A stretch of DNA of 64,000 nucleotides from Diphasiastrum complanatum (GCA_029204225.1 CM055093.1:45864338-45928337); one strand, 5' to 3'; positions 1 to 11,450 are shown, counted from the stretch's first letter. The notes: generated by a model not told the origin, from the sequence alone. Made by a program: numbers and translations.

Positions 1-435
1 AATTCCTAGGCCCTTTTTTCTAGGGGTTGCCCATCCCCAATCATAGTGGAGTGTGACACAAAGGGTGATCAGTCCTTTGGTTTCTTCTCCCAATCTTTAT
101 AGACTCGATTGAGCCTTCTTCAGTACCGTCTTTAAGCTTTAAGAAGCTTCTTTAGATTCATTCTTCAGGTACTCTTCTTAGTACCTGCACATACCCTTAA
201 GAAAAGGTTAGGAGTCATACCATAAAATGGTTCATCATTAGATTCTATTTCTAGAACTTGCATATCAAACTGTTAGCATTGATCTACAGTTTCATTTCTT
301 GTCTTCAGATAATGATACCTGCACTCATATTTCATCAGTTAGAGTAATAAGCTCTAATATTCAAAATACGTTTCATACAAAAAGAATGGAAGACTGGATA
401 CCCTTTATTTCTTGGTCAATTTGGTCTATACAATT
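1..435. other. No recognised feature
   Basis: I see no conserved coding frame, LTR boundary or RNA gene here. The LINE reverse transcriptase on the minus strand loses its reading frame at about 430, so this stretch is either unrelated flank or decayed beyond recognition. Confidence 0.4.
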
Positions 436-1119
436 TTACACAATATCTGCTAGAGGACAGCCACCTCCACCTTCTTCCCGAATGATCTGCTCAAGGTCGT
501 CGATGTATAGAGCAAATAGGGTGGGTGACAAAGGACACCCCTGCTTTACTCCAACCGTACTATGAATATACGAAGACCATCCATCTCCATCACGGAATCG
601 GGCCAAAACTCTCTCATATAATGTGATGATAGCAACAATGACATCCTGTGAGAAACCAAGGGATGCCAAACGCTGGAGCAGCAAGTGTCTCGGAACCGAA
701 TCAAATGCTTTGCGGAAGTCCCCAAAGCAGCAATAGACTCTCTGTTTCCTGAACTTCGCCGCCTCAATGATACATCTCAGTATGAATATTTGGTCTGCTA
801 TGGAATAGCCTGCTCTAAAACCTGCCTGTTCCATAGCATATAGCTCCTCTGTCTCTGCATGAGAGTTGATGATAGATTTCATAACCGAACCATAGAGCTT
901 AGCCATAGTGTGGTTGATCATAATAGTATGATAGTTGTCTACATTCAGAGGATCACCAGCCTTAAGTATAAGGTGCAAAAGGTTAGTACACCAGGGTTTG
1001 GGAAGGCCAAAAATAACAGATTGGTTAAAAACGTAGGAGATGTATGGAGCAACAATATGGGCGATAGGTTTTAGAAAGTCCATACTAGAGTACCACGAGG
1101 CTGGGACATGCTTATTCAA
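436..1119 (-). pseudogene. LINE reverse transcriptase fragment
   Basis: This 227-residue frame encodes the fingers and palm of a non-LTR retrotransposon reverse transcriptase, the enzyme that copies LINE RNA at the nicked target. Motifs visible in order are QAGFR (about residue 97), DFRKAFDSVP (about 133-142) with the first catalytic Asp, and GVKQGCPLSPTLF (about 188-200). The frame ends just before the YADD catalytic motif, so the piece lacks its active centre. Endonuclease and ORF1 are missing upstream. The sequence resembles the RT piece at 26219-26621 and continues logically from the LINE endonuclease pieces elsewhere in the window, so all are probably one family. It is a dead fragment. 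Confidence 0.85.
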
Positions 1120-1138
1120 CTACTTTTATGTTATGTTT

Positions 1139-1291
1139 AAGGTTCCAACACTTAAATTAGCATTAGTTACTTAAAAACTTGCAAAAAAATCAGAAAATAA
1201 TTTAGGCTTTTGTTTCAAACGTTTGAAACTTTCTTTCAAACGTTTCAAATGTGGACATTTGATATGTTTGAATCGTTTGAATGCAACCTTG
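1139..1291. mobile_element. hAT-like element remnant (copy i), right end
   Basis: The right end reads TGCAACCTTG, the same terminus as the complete copy at 7135-7868. Inside it are a perfect palindrome TTTCAAACGTTTGAAA and two variants of it, matching the palindrome-rich subterminal architecture of the other copies. The left end (AAGGTTCCAACA at 1139) is only tentative and I see no matching 8-bp target duplication. Confidence 0.45.
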
Positions 1292-1329
1292 GTCGTAACA
1301 GTACCAAGAGTAGCATGGCCAAGAGACAG

Positions 1330-1830
1330 GAGCTATAGAGAATGATCAGAGATTCAAGAGTAGGCCAATCAACTTTATCTTTACCCTTTTCTCATGAATT
1401 TCACATATGGTTTGAAGAATAGGCCATTCAACTATTGTTTTTACATTTTCCTCATCAATTTTGATGCCATCACTACTCATCTTACGACCAAGATAAAGCA
1501 ATTCTTTTCTAGAAATTTCACATTTAGATTCCTAAGCAAAAAGCTTCTCTATCTTAAATTTTTTTAGACAGTACGAAGAAGCTTGTGCTTCTTTAGTGTT
1601 TTACTATAGATCAAAATGTCATCTTAAAGAAACTATCAAAAATCTTCCCAAGAAGGGACAAAATAGGTTGTTCATCAGTTTTTGTAAAGTAGGCAGAGTA
1701 TTTATCAAACCAAAAAGTAAGACCAAAAACTCGTAAAGGCCAAATCATGTCCTAAAACATGCTTCATCCATCTTTGGAAGTGAATATTTATTTTTAAGAC
1801 CATATTTAAGCCCTTGTAATCCATCTTTCT
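1330..1830 (-). pseudogene. Decayed Ty3/gypsy reverse transcriptase
   Basis: Read on the minus strand, broken frames give the order expected of a gypsy RT: an YEFLVLLFGL block (PFGL region) at about 1720, then a segment equivalent to KCEF, then LYLGRKMSSDG and VDEE..VEWP-like residues at about 1500-1410. Several stops and frameshifts interrupt it. It is recognisable only by the order of motifs. No LTR or integrase could be tied to it. Confidence 0.6.
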
Positions 1831-2654
1831 TAATTTTCATAAGAATGGATGCTCACTAAAAACCTAAACACTATCAAGAGTTCAGGTTTTATGGTGGCAA
1901 TTTGGGATCGAATGCCACCAGGCCAAAAATTGTCCCACTTCATTATTATTGTTGCTAGAAACACCAAATCATGTGTAGATGTTGCAAATTGTTTGATGGT
2001 TGGATCTGCAGAATCTGTGCATTGCTCCACAAAAGATTTGAGACATCTCAAAAAATCCATTTGAGTTTTGAAGCCTAAAGTTTAAGGTATAATGGGTCGA
2101 TTTTAATGTGCACTAACCTTGTAGTCCATAGGAGTGCCACACTCCATCCATGTTGAGGTCCACATAGGGTGGCTAACCTATGGGAAGAGGAAGCATGATC
2201 CCCTATGACTATTCCTATGGTGGCAAGAGAGGCTTGATGGGCATGCAAAGTTAAAAATTTATTGTAGTAATAAACAAAACGCATGAATGCCCATTGCTTA
2301 GAGTAATGGGTCAAGGAAAAACCACTTTTTCCATGCTAGGGAGCAGCAAAATATCATGTTGAGAAGGCATAAGTCACGAGCTTTGTTTTGAGGATTGGTG
2401 TCAGTAGAACTAGAATAATTCTTGAAGGACTAGACTTGTTTACACATGATGGAGTGTATATATACAGAAGGTTGGTAATAAGTGCATAAATTTTGGTTTT
2501 TAGTTTCAAGCAAAATTCATAAAAAGTACGTGCATGAGCTTCACTAGCATTTGGAAAATGAGCCGAATTTCAAACTTATATATTAGACAAATTGCTTCTT
2601 TGGCAATTATGGGAAAAAAACTACAAAACATATAGAGTACTATGAAACAAGATC
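1831..2654. other. No recognised feature
   Basis: Short frames on both strands show no family motif. This may be the decayed interior of the neighbouring gypsy remnant or simple intergenic or intronic DNA. Confidence 0.35.
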
Positions 2655-3655
2655 TCAAAATCTTCCAATGAAGTAGTCAACAACGCTGTGTCCACCTTCG
2701 TGTGGATGGCAGGTAAAAACTGATGATGACGGCCATCGAGATAGGCCATTCAGAATGGCTAAAGAGTGAGCTTCCGCAAGTCCAATCATTGCTCTCCAAA
2801 GTGTGTAGCTGGGGTATCTGCATCCTGAGAGGTCTTGTCCAACCCCACATCCAAAACCTGAATATGTAGAAATCACTATCTGCATGAAACTCTGTCTGCT
2901 GGGTGCTGGTGCGAGCATTAAAATCTCCTGCCAATAGAATAAGGCCCTGCTATGCAAAGCTGGCTATATCATCTGAGAGAGCCTAGAATGGGTCACCACC
3001 ATAGTTTGCAAAAGTTGATGTATGAGGTGCAGAATCACAAACTGCTATAAAGAGATCTTGAGGTAGCCCCAAGTAGTGACCAAAAAAGTGTAACCAAATA
3101 AATCTCGCAAATGGATCACTTTTGAGCAACTTAAAACGAGTACGATAAACTTCCTTGGTAAGACATGCAACACCACCAGAGCCACATGTGGTTTTTCCTC
3201 TCAAGAAAGGCCTATACACTGAATGCCATGAATAATCCTAAATGGCTGGAAGTGGTCGATACAGTGATTCATGAGTCTCTGCTAAGAGCAAAATATCACA
3301 TTCCTGCAAAAAAGAGTGAAAGTCCCCTGCTGAAGAAGATGAAAGCACACTATTACAATTCCAAAAACCAATTTGTAACAGCTGAGGGGATCTCGGGCTG
3401 TTGTGCTTGGGATCCCCGACTTCCTATTGTGAAATCTTGTCATAGAATCTAGGCTTGCCTTCAATAAAGACCACTCTTTGATTCCTAGCATTGGCCTCAT
3501 GAATGACCAATTTCCTCGCTTGCCATTGTGTGTGTGTTAGATCTTCATTCATAAAAATAAAAGAACCTTTGAGCTTAGCTCGAAGGCGCAAAGCAGCATT
3601 GTGTTATTCAATGGAATGAAACTTTATGAATAAGACCTTATCATCAAATTTGCTC
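2655..3655 (-). pseudogene. LINE fragment: ORF1 tail followed by endonuclease
   Basis: From 3655 downward the minus strand encodes the C-terminal part of a LINE ORF1 protein (an FIFMNEDLTHTQ block, then FIEGKPRFYD), a short gap, and then an apurinic-type endonuclease, which nicks target DNA for reverse transcription. Endonuclease motifs are AETHES (about 3270), SGGVACL (about 3175), LLAGDFNAR (about 2925) and GGHSVVDY (about 2690). Frameshifts and stops separate these blocks. The gene order ORF1 then EN matches the better copy at 61.4-64.0 kb. RT is absent, so it is a truncated dead copy. Confidence 0.8.
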
Positions 3656-4342
3656 AGAAGCCCAATGAGTTGTCTCTCTTCCGATTTGTCATAGGCCAAC
3701 TTTTGCGGCGAAGTATGCGGGTGTAAAGACGAAGTGTGGAGTGTAAAAGACGGGGAGTGTGCATGTGTGTGTATGCGACAAGTTGATGGTGGGAACGACA
3801 TTCATCGTCACACCAAGGTGGGCATATTGATCTAGACTTGGTAGATTTGGTTTTCTTATTATGAGTTGTGGAAGGAAAGGCAACTGCGGCAGCAGTATGG
3901 AATGTTGTAGTAAGGAAGGAAGCTTGCGCTTCTAGTGAGTTGTGACGTGGGATGATGTGGAGTGGGTGCATAAGTGAGTGCTAATAAACTGGTGCAAGTG
4001 AATGATCAAAGATGTATTTGGGTACCCGTCCAGAGATGGGGGTGAGAACCATTGAAGTGAAGAAATAGTGCCTAGTTTGAAGGAAAGGAAGGAACGGTCA
4101 GAGAGAGTGGTAGGAGAGATACGGAAGTCATAAATGAGTGAGATAGAAGATGGTGATCTCATAAGGTAATCAACAACACTATGGCCGCCACTATGAGGAT
4201 GGCAGGTATATGCACCTAAGTCCGGCCAGCAAGCTAGGCCATTAAGAAAGGCCAACTCATGAGCTTCACCCAACTGCAATAAGTACTCTCCATAGGTGGT
4301 AATAGGGCCCAAAATATACTTTGAGGTCTTGGTAACTCTCAA
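3656..4342 (-). pseudogene. LINE endonuclease C-terminal half plus EN-RT linker
   Basis: A second minus-strand LINE piece starts within the endonuclease at TTYGEYLLQLGEAHELAFLN and continues through TCHPHSGGHSVVDYLM. It shows a decayed SD(H)S-type terminal motif, then a linker with CDDECR that matches WYDDECR at about 63.57 kb. At about 3655 it changes directly into the ORF1 tail of the neighbouring LINE fragment. Several frameshifts are present. Confidence 0.78.
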
Positions 4343-4600
4343 GTTGCAATCATAAGAGTTTAAATGTTGAACGAAACTCTATTTTGATTCTTGTTTGAAA
4401 TATGTTTGAAACCCCAACTCCAAGCTTTTCAATGGTAGGGCTTAAGCTCAAAACTCCAGCAGTAAGGTTCAGGTTTTGACCAATCAACCACTTTTTATAT
4501 CTATTTACCTTTAATCCACTTATTTGGAAACTCCGACAATTTTCTGCCTTTAAAAATGATGTGGAGACTTTGATACCCGTTTCTAACATTTTGCAATAGG

Positions 4601-4712
4601 AATGGGTATAGTACCGTTCCTAGGAACGGCTGTTCCAATCCTTAGATACGGAATTTTTTTGGTATGGCTCCGTTCCTAAATAGGAATGGTTCCATACCAG
4701 GAACAAAAAATA
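4601..4712. mobile_element. hAT-like element remnant (copy j), left end
   Basis: A GTATAGTACC terminus-like string is followed by a perfect palindrome CCGTTCCTAGGAACGG and further CCGTTCCTA and TAGGAATGG variants. This is the subterminal style of the complete hAT-like copies. The other end is not found; LINE sequence begins just downstream. Confidence 0.4.
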
Positions 4713-4753
4713 TATATTTGAATTTATGACCTCTTTTTACATGTTGATACAAT

Positions 4754-5690
4754 TTGCTTAAACTTAGGGGCTGTTTGTTTTTTAAGCATTTCTGGCTATA
4801 CTGCCTCGTCGCTCATCAACTACCTCCTGCCGCTGCGCAAAGTCAGAAAACATCTGCTACTGCACATCAACAGCAGCAATCCCCCCCCCCCCCCCCCCCC
4901 CTTCTATTGCTTCTTCTTCCTCTTCATCTTCTTCTTCTTCTGTTTCCCCTCCTCCTTTTGTTGCCGCTTCTTGTATAATTTCATATCCTTTTTCTCAAGA
5001 ACCTTACACTCCCACAAAGGCAATGGAGTCCTATATTGATAATTGCGTCCAGCTTGAGTGTACTATTGTAGGAATTTTTAAAGTTTGAAGACGGAGTTAC
5101 ATATGGTTAGCACAAAGATGTCCTGTCTCAAAGAGGCAAATACCAAGCTGCAACAAGAAGTGGATATGCTGAAACAAGAATTTAAGTCCTAACATCTGCT
5201 TGCTACATTGGAACCATCGCACAAATTCAAAGAATTGGAGGACAAATTCAAAAAGCAAAGGAAGAAGATCTCTCTTGGGTGACAATTCTCAAAAAAGGTA
5301 GTAAGCCAAGTGCCTGTATGTCTTCGGTTATCTACTCTTTTAGAAAACAAAAAGTACTCAATATTAGAGTAAGACGCATTGCAAATACCCAAAACGCTCT
5401 TGAAGAAGCAAAAAGTTTCCTCGAAACTACACTTGAACACCATACTAGACATCTAGATTCAGCTTGGAGAAGAACAAGGGATAATACTACCGTAATCATT
5501 CGGTTTGGATCTCTAGAGAGCCGTCGGGAGGCTTTACGTTGTAGAACCAAACTATGAGGTTCCCAAATTTATTGGATGATGATCTAACATACATACAGGT
5601 TCAAGAGAGTCATAAGTCCTTCTAGGTTGCTAAAGTGACATGTAGACATGTTGTTATCTATAGGGATGGTCGAATTCGATACATTGACAA
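4754..5690 (+). pseudogene. LINE ORF1 remnant
   Basis: The region opens with a proline, leucine and glutamine-rich low-complexity stretch containing a poly-C run near 4880, then a coiled-coil-like stretch. An RNA-binding block follows at 5279-5557 (RVRRIANTQNALEEAKSF, then NTTVIIRF). This parallels ORF1 of the copy at 61.4-62.45 kb (RVRGV..ALKEATSF, then NSTLIIRF). Its C-terminal DDLTYIQ block is visible just after 5575 in another frame. Stops and frameshifts make it a pseudogene. The endonuclease follows in the same direction. Confidence 0.72.
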
Positions 5691-6052
5691 CACGACTTAA
5701 GATCCCAAGAAACAGGGAATTCGGGCACTCGGTATTGAGAGCATACTAGGGCCCCATCCACACCACTTGCATATTGGAGTTGGTAACTGTAACGACATAC
5801 ATTGCTGGTGATCTAATTGCCTTCGTTGGTAAAAGAGAGAGATATATTGCTCTTCATGGAGACTCATGAGAGTCAAGAGAGAGGAATACCTACTTTTCCA
5901 TATTACAAATGGGACTCGGTCTATCGACATGAGATGAGATCCGCCAGTGGCAAAGGGTCAAGTGGCGTCGCTTGCTTATACAAGGAGTCACTACACTCCA
6001 TCCTCGAGTTCATCAGCCATGATGAGCATTTGTAATACATTTGGTTCCACAT

Positions 6053-6538
6053 CATAGTTGTGTCGAATCGCGATTCATTGAAAGAACCGCGATTCGAAAG
6101 ACCTTTTCGAAAAGGTCCGGTTCGAACCGTTTTTTGACTGTTCGAACGGTTTAAAAAAAAAAAAAAAAAAAACTCGTCGCCTCCTCGTGACCTCCTGCTC
6201 CTGCGCCTCGCGACTCCTGCGCCTCGCGACCTCCTGCTCCTGCTCCTCGCGACCTCCTGCAGCCTGCTCGTTACCTCCCCCTGCTCGTTACCTATCCCTG
6301 GGCCCTAAAGCTTCCTAGATTTCCGCGCCTGAGAGAGAGAGAGAGAGATCCGAGACACTGGACAGAATATAGATCCGCGAGTCTGGAGAGAAATCCGAGA
6401 GAGAGAGAGACCGGTGGAGTTGTGTGAGAGGGGTGGAATTGTGTGTGTCACGTGTGGCTGTTCAGTGTGTGTGACTGTTGACAAATGTGTGTGTGACAAT
6501 GTGTGTGGGTGTGTGTTTTTTGTGTGTGTGTTTGACAA

Positions 6539-6583
<45 letters not shown>

Positions 6584-6849
6584 GTCATTTTCGTGAAATT
6601 CGAATCATTGAACATTTGCTAATTTACCACTAAATAACCATGCACATGGTACATTGGAATATGACATATGTAATATGTAATATGTATGTTGTGATAATAT
6701 GTCATATGTATGTTGTGACATTAATGTTTAAAAAAAAAACCCTAAAACCGATTCGCCGGTTCGAACCTGGAGAAGTCGATTCTCTCCCGATTCAAACTCG
6801 ATTCAAACACGGTTCGAAAAGGTGATTCGAAAGGTACCCTCAAACATTG
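6053..6849. mobile_element. hAT-like non-autonomous element (copy a), 797 bp
   Basis: The element starts CATAGTTGTG and ends CAAACATTG, and is flanked by a perfect 8-bp duplication TTCCACAT (6045-6052 and 6850-6857). The subterminal regions carry GGTTCGAACC palindromes and GCGATTCG or CGATTCGAA motifs at both ends, the same motif type as the transposase-bearing element at 41.7-47.5 kb. The interior is CT, GA and GT microsatellite with no transposase. It interrupts a LINE endonuclease, which dates it after that LINE. Confidence 0.85.
6539..6581. repeat. (GT)n microsatellite
   Basis: An uninterrupted GT dinucleotide run of about 42 bp lies in the middle of hAT-like copy a. Degenerate TGTG-rich sequence extends leftward to about 6420. 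Confidence 0.95.
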
Positions 6850-7134
6850 TTCCACATCGATGGACATAGCATTGATTCGAACAGGTACACTTTTGTTGCA
6901 GCTTGCTATTTTCCTCCAATGTCCTCTTTCTTTGTGGAGGGTGTTGGTTCATCGTATATTGACCTTTCTGTAGATATTATCAGATATGCAGAGCTAGGTT
7001 ACATTTTTCTCACAGTTCACTAGTACTTTATTGCTAGGACAACTTCATGACAAACAGACTTCTATGATCCTATGGACTAGCTTCGTGTGTGTGCTTTGCA
7101 CCAGCTTCTTGATCCTTGATTGATGTATATTAAG

Positions 7135-7868
7135 CTGTGTTGCAGCGGATCGCGATCCGCTGAAAAACGATCCGGAACGTCAGCGATCCGCGACTTGGAT
7201 CCCAATTTTTTTTTTTTTTTGTGGAAAAAGGAGTAATGGCCAATTTTTTTTTTTTGAGTTTAATACTAACTAAGTCAGTTTTGAATGGTGTTCTGATGCC
7301 AATGGTTTGCAGATCTACTGATTCCGTTTTCTGTTAGAAAATGATAGAAAGAGTTAGAAGGAGCCTTCCTTAGATTGGCAGGAATTGTATACTTCTTTTG
7401 GAATAGCTGAAACAGGGGGTTCGGGGGGCGGTAGCCCCCCGAGAAACAGGGGGTCTGGGGGGCCCCCTGGTGGGGGGTTTGGGGGGCAACGCCCCTCAAC
7501 GGCAGGGTCCGGGGGCTGCCGGTAGACCCCGGCCCCGACGATAAGGCCTCTTCATGATTTGGCCTTCCAACTCCCTGAGTGAAAACACACTTTTTGGTGT
7601 TTCGCACCCGAAACAGTCGGCAGACTACACAGTCCAAATTTTTGAACCATATGAAAATGCAGCCAACTACTGATGTCCAGATTTCTAATCAATGTAGCCC
7701 GCAACCATCTGAAACCAAGCAACAGATCTGCATAACAATTGCTTTTTTGATATCCTTTCACATGATACCCATATTGGCAACTATACAAAAAAAAAAAAAA
7801 AATTCGCGTTCCGGGAAACCCTAATGGGAAATCCCGGATCGCGTTCCGGAACGTGGACTGCAACCTTG
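7135..7868. mobile_element. hAT-like non-autonomous element (copy b), 734 bp
   Basis: Termini are CTGTGTTGCAG on the left and CTGCAACCTTG on the right, flanked by a perfect 8-bp duplication ATATTAAG (7127-7134 and 7869-7876). The left end carries GGATCGCGATCC; the right end carries GCGTTCCGGAAC and CCGGATCGCG. The core, read on the minus strand, begins near an AATATGGGTATCA box and contains a G/C-rich block (about 7415-7540) of CCCCCC and GGGGGG runs. The same core occurs in copies c and d, in the opposite orientation. No coding capacity was found. Confidence 0.88.
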
Positions 7869-7876
7869 ATATTAAG

Positions 7877-8364
7877 TAGGAAAAGTGTATAGTTCATGTT
7901 ATTAGGAAATTAAGACCTTGCGGGTAGGTGCCATAAGAACAGATTCTCCTTTCTAGTATGTTAGACTTAGCATTGGTGTATCTTAGATCCCATCAATTGA
8001 TTAGCTCTGTAACTTTTGCTAAAACTGGAGAAAACTATTTGAGGCACTTATCAAATTGCATAGATTCAATTCCTACTCGTTGTTGAGTGCTGGCATGATG
8101 GGAGATGTTTTAAAATAGTTTTTCTTTTGAACAAGCATTGGAAGGGATGGCGATGGGATCAGATCCCTTACTGAATTTTCAGTGGCCTTTTAGTATCAGC
8201 ATCCCTTTGTGTATATCTAGCTAGTGAATGCTGTTGAAAATGGAATGATCTTTTCCCTACCTTTTGATCTGCTGGTGCTTTGACAATCTTAGGTATTGCA
8301 AAGAAGATTGGTGCATCTTTTATTAACTGCACAAATTAATGACAGTATTCTGCTCTTCTGGCAG
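7877..8364 (+). other. Intron sequence upstream of exon 1, no feature recognised
   Basis: This is AT-rich sequence without coding motifs, ending in a GGCAG acceptor at 8361-8364. The upstream exons of the host gene were not found in the window. Confidence 0.5.
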
Positions 8365-8559
8365 GTTCCTTTTCAGGTCCCACTTGAAGTCAACATTGTC
8401 CTTGTTGGTTTCAATGAAGATGGAGGCTACAGATATCATCTTGATGCCAAAAAGTTTGGAGAGGTTTTAAAGAAAACGTTTCCCACTCATAGACCTTCTT
8501 GTTTGGAGACTGCACAACAGCTCCATTTTGAGCACAAAATCTTCTACAATGTTATTCCG
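8365..8559 (+). CDS. Host gene exon 1 of 11 in window
   Basis: The exon encodes residues 1-65 of the visible product, beginning VPFQVPLEVNIVLVG and including FNEDGGYRYHLD and FPTHRPSCLET. The acceptor is GGCAG at 8360-8364 and the donor is GTATGA at 8560; the length of 195 is phase 0 to phase 0. A second possible acceptor, TTCAG at 8372-8376, would trim four residues in frame. The conserved DGGYRY and HRPSCLET blocks support a real exon. Confidence 0.88.
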
Positions 8560-9516
8560 GTATGAGCAGAACTGTTGCCAGATGCCTGAGCTTTTACTTT
8601 GAGATGCCTCATTAAGATACGTCAATTGTGTGTGTACACTGTAGTTGCTTATATTATCTACGAGGTAAATTGATCTTACTACGCTGTAAATTGTTGCCAT
8701 TTCAATGACCCAAATCATCCAGATAGCAATATAGACAGCATATTATATCTTAACAGTACAGGAATAACAGCTTCACAAGTCCCTGATGGCCTTTTACTCC
8801 TTAAGTCCAGTTTACTAATGTCATTGGGAAATGCAACATGGTATGATGGTGTTAACATTTAACTAGCTCATCTATCAAAGGTGAATGTCAAATAGACAAT
8901 CAATCAGGTAGCATTTTGATTAGAAAGCAGAATAGAAGAAAAATATGATCAAGTTATAGCTCGTTTCATTTCTGAAAGTTGTACAAGGACAAAGGGTTCT
9001 AGAGATTCTGATCTAGAATATGACATTCTTAATTACTGAAATATTGATAAGGCTTTTTCAATGAAATGCTAAAAGAGAGTTGACAAATGAAAAGTACATT
9101 TCAAGGATTACCTAGTACCAAGAACTGTATTCTGCTGATAGGAAGTAAGGGAAGGATCTCCTCATCACAACTGAGTTGCCTGTTGATGGAAAGCTTTAGT
9201 GAAAGACAGTCTCCAGTGCTGTATTTCGACTCTATATTTGTGCAATCTATGTTTGTAAATCTGAATGATATTTTAAAGCTTGAAGCCAATCTTAATAAGT
9301 TGTCAGTCGCTATATTAGAATATACTGATGTTGGAATGTTCTCTTCAAGCACGTGTGAATGTTCTCTCGATTGAGCTGATATATCCTTGTTCATGTTGGT
9401 ATTATTGGTTTCTGTCCACTAAAAGTGCCCAGTCTGGCACTGTGCAGTTTGTCAAATCATCCAAAAGAAAAAAAAGATATCTTAGTCATAATCTGCGAAA
9501 ACCTGTCCTAGCTCTA

Positions 9517-10113
9517 TGTAACATTGTTAGCTGAAAATAAAATATGTTTTCTTGGAGGGGTTACATGCATTTGAGCTCGCACTGCATTTAGGTACTGTGG
9601 GAGTTCTCTTGACCATTAGTGTCAAAGCCTGGTTCACATTAGAAGTTTTACACTGTTTTGGAGCTACAGTCTAGCACAACCTTTTTGTAAGGGCTTCGTG
9701 GTGCATATGCAGTTGCCTTTATCTTTTGCTCATATACAATTTGCCTGTAAGTTCTCACTGTGCAGATGCTTTCACATGTGGTTCTACAAAGGTTTTCTGT
9801 AGAACAACATTTCTGTAACATTGTTAGCTGAAAATAAAGTATGTTTTCTTGGAGGGGTTACATGCATTTGAGCTCGCACTGCATTTAAAGATGTACTGTG
9901 GGAGTTCTCTTGACCATTAGTGTCAAAGCTTGGTTCATATTAGAAGCTTTACACTGTTTTGGAGCTACAGTCTAGCACAACCTTTTTGTAAGGGCTTCGT
10001 GGTGCATATGCAGTTGCCTTTATCTTTTGCTCATATACAATTTGCGTGTAAGTTCTCACTGTGTGGATGCTTTCACATTTGGTTATACAAAGATTTTCTG
10101 TAGAACAACATTT
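9517..10113 (+). repeat. Tandem duplication of about 297 bp in intron 1
   Basis: Two head-to-tail copies (9517-9813 and 9814-10113) start at TGTAACATTGTTAGCTGAAA and end at AGAACAACATTT. They differ by scattered substitutions and a small insertion near 9888. No coding content was recognised. Confidence 0.93.
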
Positions 10114-10294
10114 GTGGCATGCTCAGAGTCTAAGATTGTTGATAGATGGATGAGTTTAGTGTACGATATGTACTCAAGCATATCCTAGTGCTTTGCACTA
10201 TTATAATCTGGTTAGCTTTGAATGTGCTGATATTGGCTCGTTTTTGGTATTTTGCAAAGCTACAGGTTGTAACACCATAAATATTTGCATGTAG

Positions 10295-10369
10295 GTGGGA
10301 CAACCAGAGTTAATTGCTTTGGAAAAGGACCTGAGAAATGCAATGAAACGTGCTGAGATGGCCAGAAAG
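10295..10369 (+). CDS. Host gene exon 2
   Basis: The exon encodes residues 66-90 (VGQPELIALEKDLRNAMKRA and on). The acceptor is TGTAG at 10290-10294 and the donor is GTTCTG at 10370; the length of 75 is phase 0 to 0. The frame joins exon 1 at NVIP|VGQPEL, which reads as one conserved block. Confidence 0.85.
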
Positions 10370-10571
10370 GTTCTGCCTTCAAAGTCCTCCTAGATGAATA
10401 ATTCTTTCACTTGAGGTGTGATGCTTGCATTGTTCATGATCCTAAGACAATCAATTTAGCAGATTTCTTAAGATATTTAGATCATCTTTTGCTTTCATCA
10501 TGTATGGACACTTGAATCTGCTTTCTCTGAAGCTTCAAAGCTTATATACTACTCTTTCTTGCATGAAGCAG

Positions 10572-10739
10572 TCGGAGTTTGGACAGGAGGTTCCCCTGTA
10601 TGAGATTGAAGCAACAAGTGTGGAACCGAGTTTCCAGAAGCTTTATACATTTTTGTTTGGATTTGGAGCCGACACAAATTTGGCGACTGAGATGAATTCT
10701 CCTGTACCTAATGCAATCTTCATTTTGAATTTTGACAAG
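10572..10739 (+). CDS. Host gene exon 3
   Basis: The exon encodes residues 91-146, including FGQEVPLYEIEATSVEP and AIFILNFDK. The acceptor is AGCAG at 10567-10571 and the donor is GTATGC at 10740; the length of 168 is phase 0 to 0. Confidence 0.88.
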
Positions 10740-11030
10740 GTATGCTCTACTTTATGTTGCCAAGCTGAAACAAAAAGTATTGCCTTAGATTACTGAGTGG
10801 TTATAAATATTTCAAAAGAACCTGTATCATATTTCTGGGTTCACTTCAACAGCTCAACTGTCAGCCATTCCATATTATTGATTTGTTGAAACCTTATTCT
10901 TTTCTAGAGTGATCGGTGCAATTGAATGGATGGGCTTTACTTTGGAGCTAACTCTTGCCTTGTTTACAAAGAGCCAAAAATCTATTGCAGATTCCCCTAG
11001 TTTTCTTCTTGCAAATACATGCTATATCTC

Positions 11031-11450
11031 TGTTGGAAGTAATGTTTGATTGTTACCTCTAAATGTTTAATTAGGATCATAAGGCCAAGCTACCAAGCCT
11101 GCATGCTATGACTAGGGGCCTTTTTATAGTAATGATAGTCTAAGTTAGATTTGAGTTTAGTGAAAAGTGCAAGTGCATGAATATATGCACTATTTTGGTA
11201 GTGAGGAGCCTTAGGATGATTACCAAATCCAGAGACTTATTTTTAGTCACTTGGTTTAGCAACCTAGACAGGTTTCTCTAGCAAAATCTTTATAGTGGAG
11301 CATATCCATAGTTGTGTTCTGTTCCATAGGTGCTTGGCTATCGTTTCACCACAGTAGGAATCCTGTCTTGGTTATTTGTATAAACAAGTTGGTTACATGA
11401 CATGGTAGATTGTATATGATCATGCTCAATCTATTGAAGGTTTTCTAACA
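11031..11450 (+). mobile_element. Copia-type 5' LTR (420 bp)
   Basis: The segment begins TGTTGGAAGT and ends TCTAACA, giving the TG...CA ends of an LTR, and a primer-binding site follows immediately. I could not find a matching 3' LTR, and no recognisable copia polyprotein follows, so the element is truncated, deleted or non-autonomous. It lies in host intron 3, sense to the gene. Confidence 0.65.

Larger units (their letters stand above)
5800..7126 (+). pseudogene. LINE endonuclease, split by a hAT insertion
   Basis: The first half (5817-6050) carries METHESQERG and SGVACLYKESL. The second half (about 6870-7126) carries ACYFPPMSSFF, IDLSVDIIRYAE and a decayed GDFNAR region. The halves are separated by a hAT-like element flanked by an 8-bp duplication; without it the endonuclease would be continuous. 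The frame ends around 7126, exactly where the next hAT-like element was inserted, and is not recognisable beyond that element. Confidence 0.75.

Noticed and set aside
1849-2064. Overlapping frames on both strands
   Set aside because: Neither shows a motif; they are chance frames in decayed repeat DNA.
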